A DNA stretch of 64,000 nucleotides, from positions 62,001-126,000 of the forward strand of contig JAFEBQ010000002.1 in NCBI GenBank assembly GCA_018242585.1. The letters are read 5' to 3'. Each line of letters opens with the position of its first letter. Within the stretch, counting starts at the first letter, position 1. Of this stretch, positions 59,750 through 64,000 are shown one piece after another. Position numbers and translations under genes: made by a program. The notes under the pieces were generated by a model, which was not told the DNA's origin, searched no databases, and saw only the letters and a list, made by a program, of their open reading frames with translations. The DNA is from Planctomycetota bacterium. Lineage in GTDB: Bacteria; Planctomycetota; Planctomycetia; Pirellulales; PNKZ01.

Positions 59750-60205
59750 TTACGTGCGGGTATTCGGGCCCGTGACGCGAACGGCCAGGTCGGCCTGAAT
59801 GTTCCCTTGAACCTCGACGCCGGTCGGCTTGAATTGCTTGACAAAGCCCTCGAAGATTTCCGTCTTCGCCGAGCCCGGCACACTCGCCCCCGGCCCTTGC
59901 GGGTTGGCGTAGGTGAACTTCCAAAACAAGATCGTCCCCGCCGCACAAGCGGTCGTCAGCGCGGCGTGCGTCGTCTGCGACGGGTCATAAAAGATTTTAA
60001 GCGACAGGTCGTCATTCTTGACGATCGTCGGCGTTGCCTCTTCGGCCGTCGAGTCCAGGGCCGTCGACTCCGCTTCGCCCATGTTCAGGGCCGGCGGCTC
60101 GATGGAAATAACCTGCAAAATCTTGGTGTACGTCGTGCCGCCGTCGCTCGAATACTCAAGTTTGCAGCCCTTGCCGGGAATCGGATTCTGGAACGTGTAC
60201 GTCAT
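59750..60205 (-). CDS. Phage major tail (tail-tube) protein
   Basis: 151 aa with GAGG upstream of the ATG at 60205. Beta-rich small protein: FQNPIPGKGCKLEYSSDGGT, KILQVISIEPPALNMGEAES, STAEEATPTIVKNDDLSLKI and FEGFVKQFKPTGVEVQGNIQ. This pattern (lambda gpV-like tail-tube fold) fits its position just before the chaperones. It should form the tail tube. Confidence 0.8.
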   Translation of the reverse strand: MTYTFQNPIPGKGCKLEYSSDGGTTYTKILQVISIEPPALNMGEAESTALDSTAEEATPTIVKNDDLSLKIFYDPSQTTHAALTTACAAGTILFWKFTYANPQGPGASVPGSAKTEIFEGFVKQFKPTGVEVQGNIQADLAVRVTGPNTRT

Positions 60206-60208
60206 GCG

Positions 60209-60718
60209 CTAGAACCTCGGAATAGGCTGATAAAACTTGACCGCGACGACCAGCGTTCGGCAAAACCAAACGTTCCCGCTGCCGTCTTTCGGGTCTTCCT
60301 CGTCGTCGGACCAGTCGATAACTTCAACGTCTGCAACGCCAACACAGCCCCACCACCCGCCGCCGAACCCGGTCAGCAAGTCGCGAAGCGCAGCCGCTAC
60401 CGTCACCACGTCAGCGAACAGCGTCGACCAGCTTTCCAGCTCGATCGTCGCGTCAGCGACGCCGGCCGAGCCGTCCAGAACGGTTGCCTGTTCGACGCCG
60501 ACCACCTTGTACGCGATCGCGGGGAACGTACTGTTCTGGCGAGCAATGCGGCCGGGGTAAATCCGGTTCGCGACCAGCGCCGAAAGACAAGCCGCTTCAC
60601 GCAGATACTTATCAAGCCCTGCTTCTAGCGTGCTGTCCGACAGCGCTGGCGTCATGCCGCCCGAGCCCAGGGCCGGGCAACCAGCTTGCGGCAGGTTTCC
60701 CCCGTTCGGTTGCGGCAT
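60209..60718 (-). CDS. Tail completion / terminator-type protein (DUF3168-like)
   Basis: 169 aa from the ATG at 60718; a second ATG at 60655 gives 148 aa. The core TLEAGLDKYLREAACLSALV, ANRIYPGRIARQNSTFPAIA and YKVVG ... ATIELESWSTLFADVVTVAA matches the small tail-terminator family that caps the tail near the connector. Position between head-tail proteins and tail tube agrees. The start is 4 nt after a GGCATAGATA element. Confidence 0.75.
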   Translation of the reverse strand: MPQPNGGNLPQAGCPALGSGGMTPALSDSTLEAGLDKYLREAACLSALVANRIYPGRIARQNSTFPAIAYKVVGVEQATVLDGSAGVADATIELESWSTLFADVVTVAAALRDLLTGFGGGWWGCVGVADVEVIDWSDDEEDPKDGSGNVWFCRTLVVAVKFYQPIPRF

Positions 60719-60722
60719 GTTG

Positions 60723-60732
60723 TATCTATGCC
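60723..60732 (-). promoter_or_regulatory. GGCATAGATA start-associated element, copy 3
   Basis: GGCATAGATA, then CAAC and the ATG at 60718. The TAG inside it ends the small gene 60726-60911. Confidence 0.6.
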
Positions 60733-60911
60733 ACTAGCCAGTTGTCGGGGTCGATCAATTTCCTTCCGGCGGCGCGAAGTTGATTGCGCACGATGCGCAC
60801 AGCCGGCGAGTCTTCCAGAATGCCGAGCGTCAACAGCGCGATCGAAAGATGGTCGACCAAGTCGACGACCTGCGACTTTTCCATTTGCAGGAAAGCGAAA
60901 CGCTCCGTCAT
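60726..60911 (-). CDS. Small phage protein
   Basis: 61 aa, MTERFAFLQMEKSQVVDLVD and then a helical, leucine-rich part ending DPDNWLVA. No signal peptide. Its start overlaps the stop of the preceding head-closure gene by 4 nt (ATGA), so coupled translation is likely. Function unknown. Confidence 0.62.
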   Translation of the reverse strand: MTERFAFLQMEKSQVVDLVDHLSIALLTLGILEDSPAVRIVRNQLRAAGRKLIDPDNWLVA

Positions 60912-61261
60912 TGCAGCAGCTCCTGAACTAACAAGGTGTGTCGGACATTCCGTTCCGACTCATTCAAAATCGACAGCACGTTAAACACGCGCGAGCCGTA
61001 GCGCAGCCGATGGACGTCCGGCGACAGGCCCGCGAAATACCGCATAACAACTTTATGCGTCGTCAGGTTGCGGACCTGTTCACTAGCGACGAACGCCTGA
61101 CCGCTCGCCGGCAGAATCGCGGCCCAGCGGGTCGCGACCGCCGACCAGCTCGGCACCGCTTGCCCCTTCTTATCCTGCGTCGGCGCGTTCGCCTCGATTG
61201 TCACGCGCTGCCGCATATCACCCGCGGCGATCGCGAACACGTCAGCAGGCATTACGTCCAC
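60908..61261 (-). CDS. Phage head-closure / head-tail adaptor protein
   Basis: 117 aa. AAGDMRQRVTIEANAPTQDK, SWSAVATRWAAILPASGQAF and the Arg/Tyr-rich C-terminus (LRYGSRVFNVLSILNESERN) match the phage head-tail joining family (SPP1 gp16-like). It closes the DNA channel after packaging. Overlaps the connector gene stop by 10 nt. Confidence 0.82.
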   Translation of the reverse strand: MDVMPADVFAIAAGDMRQRVTIEANAPTQDKKGQAVPSWSAVATRWAAILPASGQAFVASEQVRNLTTHKVVMRYFAGLSPDVHRLRYGSRVFNVLSILNESERNVRHTLLVQELLQ

Positions 61262-61884
61262 ACCCCCGCCGACTCGGCCGCCAGCAAGTTTTCAACGGCG
61301 AGCGGAACCGGCGCGCCGGCGTCGCCAACGGCTTCGCGATTCTTGTACCAGTGCGCGACGAGCAGCTTGATAGCCGTCTTAATCGAATCAGGCACGGCCG
61401 AAGCGTCGCCGTAGCCAGCGACGTAGGCAATCTGAACGCTACCAGGGACCGGCCGAGCAGCGGGCCAGGATTGTGAATAGGCCGGCGTGATTCGCCCTGG
61501 CTGGCTGATCGTATCGACGATGTAGGTCGACGGGTCAAGCGTAATTGGCGTGCCGTCGCTCGCTTCGTAAACGATCGACGTAACCGATTGCAGCGGGGGG
61601 AGCGGCAGTCGCAGCTCGGGACCGACCAGCGTCCATTGCTGGCCGAGCACCGGGAACTGATCGGCCGTCAACTTCCAAGTTTGCGTAATCAGCGCACGTT
61701 TCAAATGCGCTTCGACGTAACGGCGCGCGGCGACAATCAGCGATGTAATGAGCGCGTCGTCGTCGGTAATTTCGACGCGCGCCCAGTCTTTCGCTTCGGC
61801 GAGCGTGACGGGCTCGACGGCCGGCGGCGTAACAAGCTGCAAACCAAAATGCAGCGGCTGACCGTACCAGGAAGTATTCGCCAT
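61252..61884 (-). CDS. Phage head-tail connector protein
   Basis: 210 aa. LAEAKDWARVEITDDDALIT, SLIVAARRYVEAHLKRALIT and QTWKLTADQFP are typical of the gp6-like connector family; C-terminal SIKTAIKLLVAHWYKNREAV also fits. It forms the ring below the portal. The capsid genes usually found upstream are not here: in this element the preceding genes are small membrane proteins and a protease. Start is 4 nt after a GGCATAGATA element (61889-61898). Confidence 0.85.
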   Translation of the reverse strand: MANTSWYGQPLHFGLQLVTPPAVEPVTLAEAKDWARVEITDDDALITSLIVAARRYVEAHLKRALITQTWKLTADQFPVLGQQWTLVGPELRLPLPPLQSVTSIVYEASDGTPITLDPSTYIVDTISQPGRITPAYSQSWPAARPVPGSVQIAYVAGYGDASAVPDSIKTAIKLLVAHWYKNREAVGDAGAPVPLAVENLLAAESAGVWT

Positions 61885-61888
61885 GCAG

Positions 61889-61898
61889 TATCTATGCC
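61889..61898 (-). promoter_or_regulatory. GGCATAGATA start-associated element, copy 4
   Basis: GGCATAGATA, then CTGC and the ATG of the head-tail connector gene at 61884. The TAG inside it ends the 20-codon frame at 61892-61954. Confidence 0.6.
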
Positions 61899-61954
61899 CG
61901 CACGGCGCGATTGAAAAACGCCGCGGTCAGCATCCCTGCCGGCCGCGGCGTCAT
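61892..61954 (-). CDS. Possible 20-residue micro-protein before the connector gene
   Basis: ATG at 61954 reads MTPRPAGMLTAAFFNRAVRA and stops inside the GGCATAGATA element. It fills the gap between the 17-aa peptide and the connector gene. No ribosome-binding site is clear. It may be chance; the frame's stop forming part of the motif is the reason for listing it. Confidence 0.3.
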   Translation of the reverse strand: MTPRPAGMLTAAFFNRAVRA

Positions 61955-61995
61955 AGTCGCCAGCGCATCCCTGCGCCGGCTGCGACAGGTAAGCC

Positions 61996-62049
61996 CTATC
62001 GCTTCGCGATCAGCACGACCAAAAGAAGAAAGAACAGGAACAAAAACAT
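61996..62049 (-). CDS. 17-residue hydrophobic peptide
   Basis: The ATG at 62049 directly follows the stop of the small membrane gene (TAA ATG) and reads MFLFLFFLLLVVLIAKR. It is one membrane helix with a positive C-terminus. Such minimal peptides occur among phage lysis proteins, but chance cannot be excluded at this length. Confidence 0.4.
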   Translation of the reverse strand: MFLFLFFLLLVVLIAKR

Positions 62050-62220
62050 TTAGCGGCCCTCGGGCGACTGCACGGCTTGCGGCACGTCGAGAAAATGCGG
62101 GCGGAAACCGTAGTATTGCACGACGGCCCAACTCAGACCGACGACGACGGCGAAGCTGACTGCCGCCCGCCAGGCGGTTCGCAGCGTATCGTCGAACAGG
62201 TTGTAAGGTTGCTGTTCCAT
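62050..62220 (-). CDS. Small phage membrane protein
   Basis: 56 aa from the ATG at 62220 (MEQQPYNLFDDTLRTAWRAA, then VSFAVVVGLSWAVVQYYGF). One transmembrane helix, short polar ends. Part of a cluster of four tiny membrane proteins between the protease and the connector gene. Could be a holin or accessory lysis protein; no family recognised. Confidence 0.55.
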   Translation of the reverse strand: MEQQPYNLFDDTLRTAWRAAVSFAVVVGLSWAVVQYYGFRPHFLDVPQAVQSPEGR

Positions 62221-62236
62221 AGAACCCAAGCGCCCG

Positions 62237-62377
62237 CTAGAACCCAAGCGCCCACAGCACGACGCGAATCAACGTCTTCAGGCTAGGGTGCCAGGCGCGA
62301 ACGACCATACAGAACGCCCACAGGGCGAACCACCAGCCGACGAACGCACCCGCTAACGACTGAAGAAAGGACTTCAA
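62237..62377 (-). CDS. Small phage membrane protein, coupled start
   Basis: 46 aa, TTG start overlapping the upstream stop TGA (TTTTGA). LKSFLQSLAGAFVGWWFALW then AFCMVVRAWHPSLKTLIRVV and LWALGF. Two short hydrophobic stretches. Its end lies in a direct repeat with TAGAACCCAAGCGCCCGC (two copies, 62220-62253 on the plus strand). Not recognised; the coupled start supports it. Confidence 0.5.
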   Translation of the reverse strand: MKSFLQSLAGAFVGWWFALWAFCMVVRAWHPSLKTLIRVVLWALGF

Positions 62378-62571
62378 AAGTCAATCCACCTGTAAATCGT
62401 TCGCGGCGTTATCAGGTACAGGCCGCGGCATTCCGGCGTCGGGCCGAAGACAAAGTAAAAGCCGTCCGCATGCCGCGGCCGTTCTATCCCATATATGCCC
62501 GCTGCCGGTCGCGCGTTCACTTGGAACTCGCCGGCAATCAGCGCGCAGACAAACCACAGACAGCGCAGCAT
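62374..62571 (-). CDS. Small exported phage protein
   Basis: 65 aa from the ATG at 62571 (a GTG lies 6 nt upstream). N-terminal hydrophobic segment (LRCLWFVCALIAGEFQVNA) looks like a signal peptide, followed by GIYGIERPRHADGFYFVFGP and one Cys. No family recognised. It overlaps its neighbours by 3 or more nt at the 3' end, as usual in this cluster. Confidence 0.5.
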   Translation of the reverse strand: MLRCLWFVCALIAGEFQVNARPAAGIYGIERPRHADGFYFVFGPTPECRGLYLITPRTIYRWIDF

Positions 62572-62573
62572 TG

Positions 62574-62837
62574 TCACGGCTGGCCCGCCTCGGCGAACGG
62601 ATTCGGCGCCGGCCGATCAGGTACGCGCGGGTGCGGCCGATGATGCTCGACCGGCCAGTAAACGCCGAACGCCGAACAGCAGCCGCAACAGTCGCAGCGG
62701 CCGAAACGTGCGCCGCTGCCGATCGTCAGGCCGACGACCAGCATCACAGCCGCCAGCACGACGGCAGCGGCCGCGGCGACGCCTACCTTGCTCGCCACAC
62801 TCGACGGCATTGGCCGTTCTGACACGTCGTCACCCAT
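62574..62837 (-). CDS. Small membrane protein with CDCCGCC motif
   Basis: 87 aa from the ATG at 62837, which has AGGTGG upstream; the frame extends further but that part is antisense-like and Arg-rich. One membrane helix (VGVAAAAAVVLAAVMLVVGL) is followed directly by RCDCCGCCSAFGVYW, a dense Cys cluster, and a Pro/His-rich tail. It starts 55 nt inside the protease gene's 3' end in another frame. Function unknown. Confidence 0.55.
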   Translation of the reverse strand: MGDDVSERPMPSSVASKVGVAAAAAVVLAAVMLVVGLTIGSGARFGRCDCCGCCSAFGVYWPVEHHRPHPRVPDRPAPNPFAEAGQP

Positions 62838-63841
62838 TGACCACCTGCTTTCGTTGGATTGGCTTTCGCTTTGTCGTCGGGCTGTTCGTTCTTCAGCGCG
62901 ATCGTTTTGAATAGGTCGGCCGGCGCTTCGGCGTCGGGCTTCGTCAACCAGTCGGGGAGCAGTCGCTTCGGGAACCCGGTCGCGCTCGACAGCGCCCACG
63001 AATCGCCGGCGCGGAGAATGCGCGCGATATGTTGCGGCTCGACGTAGAACGAGCCGTCGGGCTGATCTTTGTACTTGTTTTCGCTGCTCGGGCCGTCGCC
63101 GCGAATGTACGCGCCCCAGCTATTCTGAACGAGATAGCCCTTGCGGCCGCCGTTCCGCTTGCCGCAAATGTGCATGCAATGCGACCAGCCCCCCGCCGGC
63201 CGACAAAAGCCGTCCTTGTCCCGCGGGCTCGCGAAGCCGACGCCGCTGCAAATCGTGACAGGGCAGCCGTTCTCGAGCGCCTTGTCTAACTCTTCGAGCG
63301 TCGTGACCTTCGCGGCCCCCTTGACGGGATGCTTTTTCGCCTCTTCGTCGAGCGGCCCGCTTACCGTGTTGTCGCCGCCATTGCTGCGCGCGCCCCAGTC
63401 TTTACAGCGGGGGACTTCGTAGCTCGTCAGGTCGACGCCATGCTGCGAATAATTCTGCCGGAACAGAACCCCACCAACGTCTTTCAACCACTTGACCGCG
63501 GCATAGCCGTTGCTGCCGTCGCTATAGCTGTGACCGACCCGGCCGTAAGCTTCATTGCGGGCGCCGCCGTAAATCGACTCGGCCGAGCAAGGGAGAAACT
63601 TTCCCGCTTTCCCCGCCACTACGTCGATCGCTAACAGCTCGTCGACGGCGCCGGCGTGCCCGACCGCGACGCAAGAACCGATTTTCTTTTGATTGAGGGG
63701 CAAATGCCCCGGCAGCAGTTTCTGGACGGCGCGATAAAGGAAAACTTCGCCGTCGCCGTTCGGCGGAATGACGCCGCCTTGCGACAGCACTAGCCAGGCG
63801 AACAGCGCAAAGCCGATCAGCCGCTTTTGCGATGACTGCAT
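62783..63841 (-). CDS. Papain-like (C1) cysteine protease carried by the element
   Basis: 352 aa. N-terminal hydrophobic segment (LIGFALFAWLVLSQGGVIPP). The catalytic set of papain-type enzymes can be seen: Gln and Cys in NQKKIGSCVAVGHAGAVD, His in GGWSHCMHICGKRNG, and Asn in YLVQNSWGAYIRGDG. The usual CWAF is CVAV, so the Trp is missing. The C-terminal ~70 residues are Lys/Pro-rich. Possible roles: procapsid maturation protease, host-surface degradation or virion-associated enzyme. The gene faces the structural module; no capsid gene lies between. Confidence 0.82.
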   Translation of the reverse strand: MQSSQKRLIGFALFAWLVLSQGGVIPPNGDGEVFLYRAVQKLLPGHLPLNQKKIGSCVAVGHAGAVDELLAIDVVAGKAGKFLPCSAESIYGGARNEAYGRVGHSYSDGSNGYAAVKWLKDVGGVLFRQNYSQHGVDLTSYEVPRCKDWGARSNGGDNTVSGPLDEEAKKHPVKGAAKVTTLEELDKALENGCPVTICSGVGFASPRDKDGFCRPAGGWSHCMHICGKRNGGRKGYLVQNSWGAYIRGDGPSSENKYKDQPDGSFYVEPQHIARILRAGDSWALSSATGFPKRLLPDWLTKPDAEAPADLFKTIALKNEQPDDKAKANPTKAGGQWVTTCQNGQCRRVWRAR

Positions 63842-63879
63842 AAAACCAGAGACTCCGACAGGAAGAGACGAGCCGGCGA

Positions 63880-64000
63880 CTACTTGTCGTCGCCGTCAAA
63901 TAGATGCGGCGCGACCTCGCGCAACGTTACGGGCCCGTCGGCCGCGTACTGCCGCTGCACTTCCACCGGGGGCGGAGTCCAGCCGCATGAATCAGGCGGC
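63880..64000 (-). CDS. Truncated CDS at window edge, function unknown
   Basis: The frame is open from the right edge to a TAG at 63880-63882 and reads DSCGWTPPPVEVQRQYAADG, then PVTLREVAPHLFDGDDK. It is the end of a gene that begins outside the window, 38 nt upstream of the protease start. No family can be named from 40 residues. Confidence 0.55.
   Translation of the reverse strand, partial: PPDSCGWTPPPVEVQRQYAADGPVTLREVAPHLFDGDDK

Noticed and set aside
62838-62999. N-terminal extension of the CDCCGCC membrane protein
   Set aside because: The upstream part is antisense-like and Arg-rich, lies inside the protease gene and has no start signal; the ATG at 62837 has AGGTGG upstream.

Overview
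The window is GC-rich chromosome from a planctomycete, most likely of the Pirellulales or a close relative. The evidence is the DUF1501 / pre-peptidase / DUF1549-DUF1553 gene set at the left edge, a Ser/Thr kinase with DWG instead of DFG, MJ0042-type zinc-ribbon proteins, DUF362 and TPR proteins, and palindromic intergenic repeats of the type AAGCCCAGGGG...CCCCTGGGCTT. About 49.8 kb is host chromosome. The last ~14 kb is the left end of an integrated tailed-phage element that runs off the right edge.

Layout. 1-6.3 kb (+): planctomycete surface/cytochrome-like gene set. 6.4-16.8 kb (-): a complete Tad/Flp pilus locus (flp, a 33-aa membrane micro-protein, cpaA, cpaB, cpaC secretin, cpaE, cpaF ATPase, tadB, tadC, plus a secreted protein). 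A strong terminator sits between flp and the assembly genes. 17.5-23 kb: prenyltransferase-fold protein, DUF362 protein, two zinc-ribbon proteins, a double-ACT protein and a NarL-type response regulator. 23.8-32.3 kb: secreted hypothetical, parvulin-type isomerase, TPR protein, M24 aminopeptidase, radical SAM protein, two membrane genes. 32.6-38.7 kb: an HD-GYP protein (+), then a minus-strand run of nucleotide cyclase, beta-carbonic anhydrase, MscS channel with a cyclic-nucleotide-binding domain, and a lipoprotein. 39.2-49.7 kb (+): Ser/Thr kinase with TPRs, EamA transporter, DprE1-like FAD oxidase, two secreted proteins, a c-di-GMP-I riboswitch followed by a second flp pilin gene, and an outer-membrane-type protein.

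49.8-64 kb: the element begins at the 3' half of a tRNA-Arg(ACG) and carries a tyrosine integrase, a lipoprotein, a region-2-only sigma-like protein, then a long minus-strand module. That module holds tail fibre, tape measure, tail-assembly chaperones joined by a programmed -1 frameshift (A AAA AAC), tail tube, head-tail connectors, a cluster of very small membrane proteins and a papain-like protease. Four genes of the module start exactly 4 nt after a repeated GGCATAGATA element and lack a Shine-Dalgarno sequence.

How the parts connect. Pilus production seems to be controlled at several levels: one pilin lies in the Tad locus, and a ~75% identical pilin elsewhere follows a c-di-GMP riboswitch, with an HD-GYP protein (c-di-GMP phosphodiesterase family) in the same window. 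The cyclase / carbonic anhydrase / cNMP-binding MscS run looks like a small signalling operon linking inorganic carbon, a cyclic nucleotide and a membrane channel. Both functional links are inferences from gene content and order.
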